64,000 nucleotides of DNA from JBELHR01 sp049607205. Lineage in GTDB: Bacteria > Bacteroidota > Bacteroidia > Flavobacteriales > Flavobacteriaceae. Below the pieces are notes generated by a model. The model was given only the letters and a program-made list of their open reading frames with translations, was not told where the DNA came from and ran no database searches. The stretch is from contig JBMYWH010000002.1 in the NCBI GenBank assembly GCA_049607205.1, positions 1 through 64,000 of the forward strand, in the 5' to 3' direction. Shown one piece after another: positions 35,001 to 43,139 of the stretch (positions are counted from its first letter, which is position 1; each line of letters opens with the position of its first letter). Made by a program: the position numbers and the translations under genes.

Positions 35001-35186
35001 GACAAAACAAGCTCCAAGACCTACTTGAATGAGTTCAAACCACCAGGCATCATAGACCACTGCCCATGAAGTGGCGATTCCATAATCGTTTTCTATAAAA
35101 GTGGCACTTGCCATGGCTACAGCATAGGCGAGTAAGAGTACAAGTGCAAGTTTAGAGGAGGAAAAAATTTTATAAAGTCTGTTCAT
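32043..35186 (-). CDS. ResB-CcsA fusion, cytochrome c biogenesis protein
   Basis: The product has 1047 residues. The N-terminal half is ResB-like: several transmembrane segments in the first 110 residues and near 430-450, with a large periplasmic loop between. The C-terminal third is CcsA-like with about eight transmembrane helices and the tryptophan-rich WGRYWAWDPKETW heme-handling motif near residue 950. ResB and CcsA together bring heme to apocytochromes c in System II. Adjacent to nrfHA, it probably matures the nitrite reductase cytochromes, but a terminator-like hairpin separates it from nrfA. Length fits known fused forms. Confidence 0.92.
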   Translation of the reverse strand: MNRLYKIFSSSKLALVLLLAYAVAMASATFIENDYGIATSWAVVYDAWWFELIQVGLGACFVANIFKYKLLNKRKWPILLFHISFIIILIGSGITRYFSYGGIMRIREGAQSNIVISNTKFLNATYLKGDQEIKASLKKAFSPISNNNFEQTIDLNGEELIISYVDYIMDAVPEVVDDEAGNELLTVVVSTGQGRNTLYLEKGEIERIGEHGHLLGFESGNPEIINFVEVDGLFRLQTPHPIDFFKMASQEAGRLEGGDTYDIGLNTLYRSGDFSFVPTNFNPSGSFVLSSESDGYNNDQTKDDALIVKVDFRGKSQEVNILYREGFLPIHHRVDLGEEQTLVLSYGAAAVQTPFSIALEDFQLERYPGSESPSSYASEVVVIDGEERIPFRIYMNHVLDYKGFRFFQASYDTDELGTILSVNHDRLGSLLNYLGYLLMGIGMFFTLFSKSSRFSLLGKKLNKLQKKSTKAGAIIALFFTLTAHGQNSPETLPEIPQLVISQDIDMYQAEIFGRTLVQDLDGRIKPINTLASEFVRKISRKNYFSYPSSEGDLRLNVDQVFLGVHLMPQIWQFIPLIKVDFEALSEFEEVLNPGENGLVAFASFLDQTGNYRFAQEVEEANQKVPSMRNTFDKEILKVDERFNILYNLFSGNYLKIFPNKLDENQTWYSYTHDFRDFDPEDGAFAREVIPSYFNDLIQENYQGAIEKIGYIQSYQNILGADIIPSPEQLEAELFYNKVNLNFWLFQVYFTLGLLMLILAIVKIFKQTKVVLGLWDLVVVLILISFLCFTANLILRWYISGHAPWSNGYEMLIFVAWCLNLCGLLVYKKSDFALPLASLFTGALLFVSWLDWLSPEITNLMPVLKSYWLKVHVATIVSSYAPLALSAVLGLMALILSLFQDGTHGKIIETKIKELTYINEMSMTIGLFTLSVGTFLGGVWANESWGRYWAWDPKETWALISIIVYAIVLHLRFIPKLANRYTLNTASVIAFWSIIMTSFGVNYYLSGLHSYASGDPVPIPKFVYVVAALQLALILYSGYKVLQRKKTK

Positions 35187-35203
35187 TGATTAAGCTGGCA
35201 TAA

Positions 35204-35240
35204 AAAAGAATCCTGAACTAAAGCTCAGGATTCTTTTAGA
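35204..35240 (-). terminator. Terminator-like hairpin after nrfA
   Basis: AAAAGAATCCTGA (35204-35216) and TCAGGATTCTTTT (35225-35237) form a perfect stem; on the minus strand a T-run follows. It lies between nrfA and the ResB-CcsA gene in their reading direction, so it may attenuate readthrough or end the nrf transcript. Confidence 0.75.
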
Positions 35241-35254
35241 GTTTGAGGTAAAAT

Positions 35255-36748
35255 TTATTTATTGCTAGACATTTTAGGGCTATAAGTAGCTTCTCTTTTT
35301 TTAGCTTCTTCTAACCATTTAGGTAATAGATTTTGCTTAAAAGCAGCTTTTTCTGCTTCTAATTTTTCCATGTCTAAACCGATGTATTCTTGTGCTTTTT
35401 CTTTGGTAGAAATATCTGGAACCGGAACTTCCTTATTATATCCTAAGGTTGCCAACAGGCGTGCTAATTTAACTCGACCATCTGTCGCAATATCTAAACC
35501 TCCGGAAATTACACGTCCTATTTCTACTGGTGAATGGAAGGAGGCGCCATGTGAGGCTGCTGCATAATCCCATCTCCATTGGGCATGGCGTATATCCATT
35601 AGGATATCTTGCATCTGTGTTTCAGTAGCTCCTAGATCCCAAGCTTTTTTAGCTTCCAAGTGCATGCGTACTAAAGCGTCTTCTAGTTTAAGTCTTGATT
35701 CAGTTGATTTTTGTTGTCGTTCAAAAACGTTTTGTTTTAGTTTATCGGCTTCTTCTCTGTGACATACTTGACAAGAGTTAGAAACATTGTTCAGTGGAGA
35801 TTGGATGTGGTGATCAGTGAATTTCTGTCCACCTTCACTTTTATAAGGCATATGACAATCTGCACAAGAAACTCCACGGTCCGCATGAACTCCTGTTAAA
35901 TAGGTCTCATAACCTGGATGCTGTGCTTTAAGCATGGGAGCTCTAGATAATTTATGGGTCCAATCGCTGAATCCCATATCGTCGTAGTATTTCTCCATGT
36001 CTTCCACGGATTGACCGTTGGCCCAAGGGAATTTTAAATATGGAACTCCTTCTTTACCTGGAATCTTTTTATCAAAATAATATTCTACGTGACACTGGGC
36101 ACATACTAAAGAACGCATTTCTTGATGTGTCGCTTGACCGATATCTTTGCCCATCGCATCAAAGGCTTCGATAAGTGCAGGTCTAGAGATTCTTAATTTC
36201 ATTGTTTCTGAATCATGACAGTCTGCACAACCAATAGGGTTTACGATCTCAGCACCCTTATCAGCCCATTTCCCTTCATAGAACTCAGCGACTCCAATCT
36301 CGTTCATTAATCTCGGAACATCTGGACTCTTACAGGTCCAACATGTTGCTGGCATAGGTCCGTCTCCAGGTCCTTCAGGCCCTCCGGTACGTAGGGTGTT
36401 TCGAATGTCTTCAATAGCATGCTGGTGACCACGTCCTTGATCATAATCTTTAGAGAATCCATATCCTGCCCAGAGCACTACCAATCGACTGTCTTCTTCT
36501 AACATGTCTCTGACTGCTGAACCACCTTGATAACTGGTGAAATCTCCGTTCAAAGTTTGTTTGAAAGATTGATACTCCTGAGGAAAGTTTTCACCCCAAA
36601 CAGCGTTTCTTGGCTCATTTTCACTAATATCTACCTGAGGTACATATTTGTATTTGGCTTCGTTTTTTCGGTTCAGTATACTCGATGCGAGTAATCCTAA
36701 AAGGAATACAACAACGACGGTGACGGTAAATAGGACCTTGTTTTTCAT
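35255..36748 (-). CDS. nrfA: Cytochrome c nitrite reductase, catalytic subunit
   Basis: The product has 497 residues with an N-terminal transmembrane or signal segment (5-25). Five heme sites are present: the special CWTCK (136-140) whose Lys replaces His at the catalytic heme, then CADCH, CAQCH, CADCH and CQVCH. That is the usual pentaheme set of NrfA, which reduces nitrite to ammonium with six electrons in the periplasm. NrfH (14 bp upstream) passes electrons from menaquinol. The porin-like gene precedes both, and the cytochrome c maturation gene follows. Confidence 0.96.
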   Translation of the reverse strand: MKNKVLFTVTVVVVFLLGLLASSILNRKNEAKYKYVPQVDISENEPRNAVWGENFPQEYQSFKQTLNGDFTSYQGGSAVRDMLEEDSRLVVLWAGYGFSKDYDQGRGHQHAIEDIRNTLRTGGPEGPGDGPMPATCWTCKSPDVPRLMNEIGVAEFYEGKWADKGAEIVNPIGCADCHDSETMKLRISRPALIEAFDAMGKDIGQATHQEMRSLVCAQCHVEYYFDKKIPGKEGVPYLKFPWANGQSVEDMEKYYDDMGFSDWTHKLSRAPMLKAQHPGYETYLTGVHADRGVSCADCHMPYKSEGGQKFTDHHIQSPLNNVSNSCQVCHREEADKLKQNVFERQQKSTESRLKLEDALVRMHLEAKKAWDLGATETQMQDILMDIRHAQWRWDYAAASHGASFHSPVEIGRVISGGLDIATDGRVKLARLLATLGYNKEVPVPDISTKEKAQEYIGLDMEKLEAEKAAFKQNLLPKWLEEAKKREATYSPKMSSNK

Positions 36749-36762
36749 GCGATATAAAATAT

Positions 36763-37359
36763 TTATTCTTGAACTTCTTTTTTAAGCCATTCCGGAATCA
36801 CTACAGATTCAGGACTCGTAGGAACGGGTGCGATATTGTTTTTGATGGAAGAAATACCATGTACGGTTCCGTGGGGGATTTCTTTATGACAGGACCAGCA
36901 TTGTCGTTCAGTTCGACCGGCAACATGATCACTTAGATAACTTGAATATTTCGTTTGAGTGACATTCTGAACATGACATCTTAAGCAGTTTGCTTGTACA
37001 ACTTCTTGGGATGCTTCCCGCATAGAAATCACTTCAGGTTCAGCTCTTGCAGTAAAGATAGAAGAGTGGAATAGACCGTCTTTTGCTTTGAAAAAATACT
37101 TATTGACTACATTATTATGGGGAACATGACAGTCATTACATGAAGCCCATTGGCGGTGAGAACTGTGCATCCAGCTATTGTACATGGGAGTCATGACATG
37201 ACAGTTCACACAAGCCTGAGGATCATCGGACATATAAGAAACTAAAGAAGCTTCTTTTGCCATGAAAAATCCAAGACCTACCACAACCCCTATGGACACT
37301 ACTGCGACTTGTCTCCAGTAGCTTCCTTTTTTTGGTATTAAGTTATTGATCCAGCTCAA
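36763..37359 (-). CDS. nrfH: Cytochrome c nitrite reductase, small subunit
   Basis: The product has 198 residues: one transmembrane helix (about 17-36) and four CxxCH heme motifs (CVNCH, CNDCH, CLRCH, CWSCH), the tetraheme pattern of NrfH. It takes electrons from the quinone pool and anchors NrfA to the membrane. It starts 6 bp after the alginate-export-like porin gene and precedes nrfA by 14 bp, clearly one operon. Confidence 0.95.
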   Translation of the reverse strand: MSWINNLIPKKGSYWRQVAVVSIGVVVGLGFFMAKEASLVSYMSDDPQACVNCHVMTPMYNSWMHSSHRQWASCNDCHVPHNNVVNKYFFKAKDGLFHSSIFTARAEPEVISMREASQEVVQANCLRCHVQNVTQTKYSSYLSDHVAGRTERQCWSCHKEIPHGTVHGISSIKNNIAPVPTSPESVVIPEWLKKEVQE

Positions 37360-37365
37360 ATTGTA

Positions 37366-38610
37366 TTAGTTTTTAAATAATATAGGTTTGAAGGTTACCA
37401 TGATCCATCCCCAATTATTACTATTATTATCAAAATTGTCTTTTACGTATTCCATACCTTCCAGAGCGAACATTTGTGAATATCCCGCCTGTATATTAAC
37501 TGCTTTGTTCAGGACGTATTTATAAGTGATGTCAAGTTCTGTACCCAACCCTTTATCGACCATAGGATCAACTTCTGCTGCAGCTTGAAAATAATGCACC
37601 GCTGCATTGAGTGTGGATTTTTCTCCCAAAGATACTCCTCCTTTAAAGTAAAGGTCTAGAAGCCCCGAATTATTAAAGTAGTTTCCTACATAAAAATAAT
37701 CCATGAGTCCATTGAATTTATGATTGGTACCATAATAAGGACTGAAGGCTTTGTTTTCTCCACCATTAGGGGCTCCATAATCGTTTCCACTCATAAGTTC
37801 AAATCCAAGACCTACATGAGCCTTAGGAAGCATATAATCCAAATCGGCACTAAACTGGTAAGCATTCACTTGATTGTCCATTTGGTCTTTACCTAACTGT
37901 GAATAAGCACTTGCAGCATATTTTATGTTGTTTTGTTCTCCTTTGGTATAGAACCCGAAGGTTTGACTGTAGTAGGTTGGGAAATCACCCGCTACTTCAT
38001 CCTTGGCTTGCATTCCATTGTTTAAAAACATCAAACTAAGGGAAATATGTTCCCATTTCTTATTAAGCCATAAAGTTTGAAGGGCTTTGTATGTGTTGTT
38101 GGGATCTAGGTCATTGCCTACTACATTTTCTGCGGATTGATTATAGGCTGCAAAGAACTTTGCAGTAATTCCGTTTTCATAATATTGTAAGGAAGCGGCA
38201 TCATGACTTCTCGCTTGTTGGGCCCATGCGACATTACCGAAGATTCGTGCATCGTCAAAAAGAATCTCTTGACGTCCTAGTTTTACTTTCCAAGCTTCTG
38301 AGAGTTTAAAACTTCCCCATGCTTCATAGAGCATAGTTCCATTTTTATCACTTGTATTCATGGTTTTGACATCTCCCCATACGCGTACATTTTGCATACT
38401 GATGTATATCTCATATTCATCAGTCACAAATCCTGTATTCAATCGTGTCCTTTGACTGATATAATTAGCCGGATCTGTATTGTCTGGAAACAAGCTTTTA
38501 TAACCATGACGATATTCATACCGCGGACGGACCTCTGCATCCAGTTGGAATTGGGCTTGAAGATTAAGGGCAGTGATTAATAGAATTAATGTGGTTATGA
38601 TGCGCTTCAT
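37366..38610 (-). CDS. Alginate-export-like outer-membrane porin
   Basis: The product has 414 residues with a signal peptide (1-19, ending LQAQ) and a barrel-like strand pattern throughout. A segment RTRLNTGFVTDEYEIYISMQ and KLGRQEILFDDARIFGN (about residues 112-128) resemble the alginate-export family (AlgE-like) barrels. As first gene of the nrf operon it may form an outer-membrane channel for nitrite or ammonium, but that is inference from position. Upstream lies a near-perfect 14-bp palindrome at 38674-38687. Confidence 0.8.
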   Translation of the reverse strand: MKRIITTLILLITALNLQAQFQLDAEVRPRYEYRHGYKSLFPDNTDPANYISQRTRLNTGFVTDEYEIYISMQNVRVWGDVKTMNTSDKNGTMLYEAWGSFKLSEAWKVKLGRQEILFDDARIFGNVAWAQQARSHDAASLQYYENGITAKFFAAYNQSAENVVGNDLDPNNTYKALQTLWLNKKWEHISLSLMFLNNGMQAKDEVAGDFPTYYSQTFGFYTKGEQNNIKYAASAYSQLGKDQMDNQVNAYQFSADLDYMLPKAHVGLGFELMSGNDYGAPNGGENKAFSPYYGTNHKFNGLMDYFYVGNYFNNSGLLDLYFKGGVSLGEKSTLNAAVHYFQAAAEVDPMVDKGLGTELDITYKYVLNKAVNIQAGYSQMFALEGMEYVKDNFDNNSNNWGWIMVTFKPILFKN

Positions 38611-38673
38611 AAGAATACTTGTTTGGAGTTCTGTTAAAAAACACTAAAGTAATTCTTAAAGATAGTTAAAAAA

Positions 38674-38687
38674 ATGATAATTGTCAT
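38674..38687. promoter_or_regulatory. Candidate operator upstream of the nrf operon
   Basis: ATGATAATTGTCAT is an inverted repeat with a single mismatched pair between its 7-bp halves, 64 bp before the porin start. The form resembles operators of Crp/Fnr-type regulators, which often control nrf genes, though it does not match the classic TTGAT-N4-ATCAA. It could equally be chance in AT-rich DNA. Confidence 0.4.
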
Positions 38688-38696
38688 GCGCTAAAA

Positions 38697-38726
38697 ATAA
38701 AAGGGGCTGAAATTGCCCCTTTTTAA
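38697..38726. terminator. Terminator after ssb
   Basis: GGGGC (38703-38707) and GCCCC (38715-38719) around a 7-nt loop, with A and T runs on either side, form a bidirectional terminator. It ends the leftward ssb transcript. Confidence 0.75.
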
Positions 38727-38735
38727 ATTGGTTTT

Positions 38736-39071
38736 TTATTTAGAATTCAGCAACAAAACTTCATTCAAAATAATCTCCGTCACGTATCTCGTGACCCCTT
38801 CCTTGTCCTTATAATTTCGGTTGATTAGCTTGCCATCTAGAGCGATTTCCTGTCCTTTTTTCACGTAGGATTCTATTAAGTCCGCTTGTTTATTCCAGGC
38901 AATGACCTGATGCCACTGGGTGTCCTGAATCTTTTCTCCCTCAGGAGTCTTGTAATAATCATTAGTGGCAATGGTGAAAGAAGCTTTCTTTTTCCCCGAA
39001 TCAAAGTTGCTGATTTCCGGATCAGATCCTAAATTTCCAATGAGTTGAATTCTGTTTCTTAGATTGTTCAT
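38736..39071 (-). CDS. ssb: Short single-stranded DNA-binding protein
   Basis: The 111-residue protein consists of a single OB-fold: NRIQLIGNLGSDPEI near 6-20, ASFTIATNDYY near 30-40, WHQVIAWNKQADLIESYVKKG near 53-73. It ends directly after the fold and lacks the Gly/Pro linker and acidic tip (like DDDIPF) that other SSBs use to recruit partners. It may be a secondary SSB next to a full-length copy elsewhere. Single-gene unit with its own terminator. Confidence 0.88.
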   Translation of the reverse strand: MNNLRNRIQLIGNLGSDPEISNFDSGKKKASFTIATNDYYKTPEGEKIQDTQWHQVIAWNKQADLIESYVKKGQEIALDGKLINRNYKDKEGVTRYVTEIILNEVLLLNSK

Positions 39072-39191
39072 AGCATATGATTTTTGATTAATTGCTTCAC
39101 ATTATAAGCTTAGAGTCTTAATTACTCGGTACTTAAATGATTATTGATAAATTTTATTAGATTTGATAGAAATCAAACTAAACCTCTAAAC

Positions 39192-40769
39192 ATGAAACCC
39201 ACCCGCCTTATTGCCGTGTTATGTCTATGCTTTTTTATAAGCAAATCCCCAGCCCAAAGTGTCAATCTAATTCCTCAACCCCAATCTTTAGAATTGGCTA
39301 AAGGAGTCTTTGACCGAAATGCCCAAGTGAACTTCAGTACCTCTGGAGGGAATTTATCCAATGAACTTCAGTTTCTAACTGCTCTTTTTCCTAATGAGAA
39401 TACCACAGGTAAGCCAGCTCAAATAAAACTAAAAATAGACGCCTCAATGGATAAACCTGAGTCCTATGACCTTCAGATTTCTTCGAATGAGATCAATATT
39501 TCCGGCGCCGATGCTGCAGGAGTTTTCTATGGGATACAGACCCTACACCAAATCATCTTACAAAACCCTAAGGAGCTTCCTGCTCTTAAAATACAAGATG
39601 CTCCACGATTTGCCTATAGAGGAATGCATTTAGATGTGGGAAGGCACTTCTTTGATCTAGACTATCTCAAAACCTATGTGGACATGATTGCTATGCATAA
39701 GATGAATCGTTTTCATTGGCATTTAACAGAGGATCAAGGCTGGAGAATTGAAATCAAAAAATACCCTAAACTCACGGAGATAGGAGCCTATAGAGATCAA
39801 ACTATTATGGGACGCTGGAGCTCTAGAGCAAAGCGTAATCCAAGTTTTGACAATAAACCCTATGGTGGCTTTTATACTCAAGATGAGGTTAAAGAATTGG
39901 TAGCTTATGCTCAAAAAAGACATATCGTAATCGTCCCTGAGATCGAAATGCCGGGTCATGCCCTAGCTGCTGTGACGGCTTATCCTGAACTAGGAAATAC
40001 AAAAAAGCAGTACAAGGTGGCTCAGAAATGGGGCGTTTTTCCACAGATTTACGAACCGAGTGAGCAAACCTTTACTTTTTTAGAAGATGTGTTGACCGAG
40101 GTCATGGAGTTATTCCCAGGAGAGTATATCCATATCGGGGGAGATGAAGCACCTAAAACACAATGGGAGCAAAGTGAATTTGCCCAAAACCTCATAAAGG
40201 AAAAAGGCCTCAAAGATGAACATGGACTTCAGTCTTATTTTATTGGAAGAATTGAAAAATTCTTAAATGCGAATGGTCGCCAAATCATTGGTTGGGACGA
40301 AATTCTAGAAGGAGGATTAGCCCCTAATGCGACGGTTATGTCCTGGAGAGGAGAACAAGGAGGAATAGAAGCGGCTAAACAGCAGCATAAGGTAATTATG
40401 ACACCTACTAATACTTGTTATTTTGATTATTATCAAGCCGAGCCGGTGGCTTATGAACCCTTGGCTATTGGAGGCTACGTTCCGGTTAAAACGGTCTATG
40501 ACTATGAGCCTATTCCTAGAGAACTGTCTAAGAAGGAGGCGCAGTATATACAAGGAGCTCAGGGAAATGTTTGGACGGAGTATATGAAAACTCCTGAACA
40601 AGTAAATTATATGGTCCTTCCACGAATGACTGCCTTAAGTGAAGTGGTTTGGTCTTCTCCCAAGGAAAAGGACTATGTCGATTTTGTAAAGAGACTACAG
40701 TCTTTTCAGTTGATGTACCAAAATTTAGGAGTGAATTATGCCCACCATATTATAGAGAGAAATGAATAG
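39192..40769 (+). CDS. Family 20 beta-N-acetylhexosaminidase
   Basis: The product has 525 residues from the ATG at 39192, which directly precedes a signal peptide (ending SPAQ); the ORF's earlier ATG at 39144 would put 16 charged residues before it. After a GH20b domain (about 25-135) comes the TIM-barrel with the catalytic Asp-Glu pair in HIGGDEAPKTQW near 326-337. It removes terminal GlcNAc or GalNAc from glycans in the periplasm. It overlaps the GH109-like gene by 8 bp, so the two act in one operon on amino-sugar glycans. Confidence 0.92.
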   Translation: MKPTRLIAVLCLCFFISKSPAQSVNLIPQPQSLELAKGVFDRNAQVNFSTSGGNLSNELQFLTALFPNENTTGKPAQIKLKIDASMDKPESYDLQISSNEINISGADAAGVFYGIQTLHQIILQNPKELPALKIQDAPRFAYRGMHLDVGRHFFDLDYLKTYVDMIAMHKMNRFHWHLTEDQGWRIEIKKYPKLTEIGAYRDQTIMGRWSSRAKRNPSFDNKPYGGFYTQDEVKELVAYAQKRHIVIVPEIEMPGHALAAVTAYPELGNTKKQYKVAQKWGVFPQIYEPSEQTFTFLEDVLTEVMELFPGEYIHIGGDEAPKTQWEQSEFAQNLIKEKGLKDEHGLQSYFIGRIEKFLNANGRQIIGWDEILEGGLAPNATVMSWRGEQGGIEAAKQQHKVIMTPTNTCYFDYYQAEPVAYEPLAIGGYVPVKTVYDYEPIPRELSKKEAQYIQGAQGNVWTEYMKTPEQVNYMVLPRMTALSEVVWSSPKEKDYVDFVKRLQSFQLMYQNLGVNYAHHIIERNE

Positions 40770-42093
40770 AAGAAAATTTATACAATCGAGTAGCGCCGCA
40801 GCGGTTTTGGCTCTGGCCCAACCAGGTTTTGGGATGAACCCTTTTGCGGAATCAAAAATTAAAATTGGCTTTATAGGAGTGGGCCTTAGAGGAACTAACC
40901 ACCTTGCCAATACTTTATTGCGCTCGGATTGTGAAGTTCGTGCGATTTGTGATGTAGATCCCTCTAGAATTGCCTTAGCGAAGGAAATGATTGAAGAAAA
41001 GCAAAAATCAAAAGTCGAATATTTCGGTGCTGATGACCTTGATTATTTGAACCTTCTTTCTGTGAAGGATTTGGATGCTGTTATTATTTCTACGCCCTGG
41101 TTATGGCATACTAAGATGGCCGTTGATGCCATGAAAGCAGGCGTCTATGTTGGTTTAGAAGTCTCAGCTGCAAATACCCTTGAAGAGTGTTGGGATCTTG
41201 TGGATACTCATATAGAAACGGGGACACATTTAATGCTTCTAGAAAATGTGAATTTTAGAAGAGATGTCATGGCGGTGACTAATATGGTCAAACAAGATGT
41301 GTTCGGTGAATTAGTTCATTTCAGGTGTGGTTATCAACACGATTTGAGATTTGTAAAATTCAATGATGGAAAAACTCCTTATGGGCTTGGAGTGGAGTTT
41401 GGGGACCAAGGGGTTTCAGAATCTAAATGGAGAACACAGCATTCCCTTACTCGAAATGCCGATGTATACCCAACTCATGGTTTAGGACCTATTGCCCGCA
41501 TGGCGGATATCAATCGAGGAAACCGTTTGATGTCTCTTACTGCAACGGCCACGAAAGGAATAGGTTTGCATAATTATATTGTAGAACATGGAGGTGAAGA
41601 CCACCCTAATGCAGCCCTAAAGTTCAAACAAGGTGATGTGATTACCTCGACCATTAAGACCGCTAGAGGAGAGAGTATTATTGTGACTCATGATTGTAAT
41701 CTACCAAGGCCTTACTCATTAGGTTTTAGAGTTCAAGGAGGAAAGGGAATCTGGGAGGTTGATGGAAGTAGGATTTATATAGAAGGTAAATCGCCTTCAC
41801 ATCGTTGGGAAGATGCAGGTAAATGGTTGGAGGAATACGATCATCCATTATGGAAAAAATATGGAGATTATGCCGCAGAAGCTGGGCATGGGGGAATGGA
41901 TTTTTTCGTCTTGAATGCCTTTGTTCAGTCCGTTAAAGAGAATAAGGCACCGCTAATAGATGTATATGATGCGGCGGCTTGGTCAGCGGTTACTCCTCTG
42001 TCTGAAATTTCTATTGCCAACAATGGTGAGCCTCAGGATTTTCCTGACTTTACTAGAGGTAGATGGATCAACCGAAAACCAGAAAAATGGTAA
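40762..42093 (+). CDS. Gfo/Idh/MocA family protein, GH109-like
   Basis: The 443-residue protein starts with a twin-arginine type signal (NRRKF at 2-6) and has the Rossmann motif GFIGVGLRG near 35-43. The EVSAANTLEECW (near 131-142) and LLENVNFRRDVMAV (near 155-168) segments strongly resemble GH109 NAD-dependent alpha-N-acetylgalactosaminidases. Such enzymes remove alpha-GalNAc by an oxidation-elimination mechanism using bound NAD. It overlaps the GH20 gene by 8 bp, supporting a shared role in glycan degradation. Confidence 0.82.
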   Translation: MNRRKFIQSSSAAAVLALAQPGFGMNPFAESKIKIGFIGVGLRGTNHLANTLLRSDCEVRAICDVDPSRIALAKEMIEEKQKSKVEYFGADDLDYLNLLSVKDLDAVIISTPWLWHTKMAVDAMKAGVYVGLEVSAANTLEECWDLVDTHIETGTHLMLLENVNFRRDVMAVTNMVKQDVFGELVHFRCGYQHDLRFVKFNDGKTPYGLGVEFGDQGVSESKWRTQHSLTRNADVYPTHGLGPIARMADINRGNRLMSLTATATKGIGLHNYIVEHGGEDHPNAALKFKQGDVITSTIKTARGESIIVTHDCNLPRPYSLGFRVQGGKGIWEVDGSRIYIEGKSPSHRWEDAGKWLEEYDHPLWKKYGDYAAEAGHGGMDFFVLNAFVQSVKENKAPLIDVYDAAAWSAVTPLSEISIANNGEPQDFPDFTRGRWINRKPEKW

Positions 42094-42150
42094 TTATACA
42101 ATATTAAGCAGGAAACTACGTTAGTTAAATATAATTTTAAATATTTAACT

Positions 42151-42531
42151 ATGAAAAGGTTATGCTTACATTGCCAACATACATTGGCGGGGAGAACGGA
42201 CAAGAAATTTTGTGATGACTATTGTCGTAACACTTATAACAATAAACGTTATAGAGAAGAGTTTGCAGCTAAAAGAGAAATTCAGTCGGCTTTGAATCAC
42301 AATTACAAGGTGCTCAGAGAAATTTGTGTCACCAACACCGTGGCTGAATCCAGTCTTTCGGATTTACATTCGAGAGGCTATCAAATGCCTTTTTTTACAA
42401 ATCTATCCCTTACCGGTCAAGGCGAAGTACTCAGACAATGCTTCGACATGGGTATTCTGACTAAGGAAAATGGTAAACTCTTTGTAATAGATATGAAAAA
42501 TGGTTCTCAAGGGAATTATCACCAAGCTTGA
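42151..42531 (+). CDS. Small zinc-ribbon-like conserved protein
   Basis: The 126-residue protein begins with a four-Cys motif: CLHC near residues 5-8 and CDDYC near 21-25, followed by RNTYNNKRYREE, a pattern known from short treble-clef or DUF2116-like zinc ribbons. The rest is helical with no motif I recognise. Family seen in Bacteroidota; no known role, though a nucleic-acid-binding one is plausible. It overlaps the convergent CBS gene by 13 bp. Confidence 0.75.
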   Translation: MKRLCLHCQHTLAGRTDKKFCDDYCRNTYNNKRYREEFAAKREIQSALNHNYKVLREICVTNTVAESSLSDLHSRGYQMPFFTNLSLTGQGEVLRQCFDMGILTKENGKLFVIDMKNGSQGNYHQA

Positions 42532-42980
42532 TGTTGTGCTTCTAAAATGGCTTTTAAAACATCAATCTGACTGATTTGCCCGACGAGTTTACCGTCTCGC
42601 ATTACTGGAAATCGACGTCGTTTGTTTTTTTGAAACAGACTACATACCTCAAAAATATCCATATTACTATCGAGAACATCCACGTCCTTGACCATAAATT
42701 CATGAACCTTATGTGAAGCCATAGGCATGTTATAGTATCTAGAATCTGAGATTTCTTTGATGCAGTCTCCTTCAGAGATGATTCCGATAAGTTGACCCTG
42801 GGAATCAACCACAGGTCCCCCAGAGATTTTGTTTTTTACGATAGAAGCCATGACTTCGATGACACTCTGATCTGGGTGAAAAACAATTAAATTAGTGGTC
42901 ATGATATCTGCAACCAAAATTTGTGAACTTTGACGACTTTTGTCCTCTACTTTTGCGGAAACGAAACTTTTAATTGCCAT
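42519..42980 (-). CDS. CBS domain pair protein
   Basis: The 153-residue cytosolic protein has two CBS domains (about 25-85 and 90-150): first MTTNLIVFHPDQSVIEVM, then MVKDVDVLDSNMDIFEVC, each followed by a typical VxxxGxLxGxIS segment (VDSQGQLIGIIS; MRDGKLVGQIS). CBS pairs bind adenosine nucleotides and act as energy sensors; here no enzyme domain is fused, so the partner is unknown. It converges with the zinc-ribbon gene. Confidence 0.88.
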   Translation of the reverse strand: MAIKSFVSAKVEDKSRQSSQILVADIMTTNLIVFHPDQSVIEVMASIVKNKISGGPVVDSQGQLIGIISEGDCIKEISDSRYYNMPMASHKVHEFMVKDVDVLDSNMDIFEVCSLFQKNKRRRFPVMRDGKLVGQISQIDVLKAILEAQHQAW

Positions 42981-43139
42981 ATATCTAGATTTTAATTTGA
43001 TTAAATATAATCATAAATGCCTAAAAAGGCTAATTTGTTCATCGCGAACAGCTTTAAAGTATTCAAAATTTGCGGAATACGCAGGTTTTTAATCAAAAAA
43101 TGTTAAATTTATCAAAAAATCACAAATTCACATAGAACG

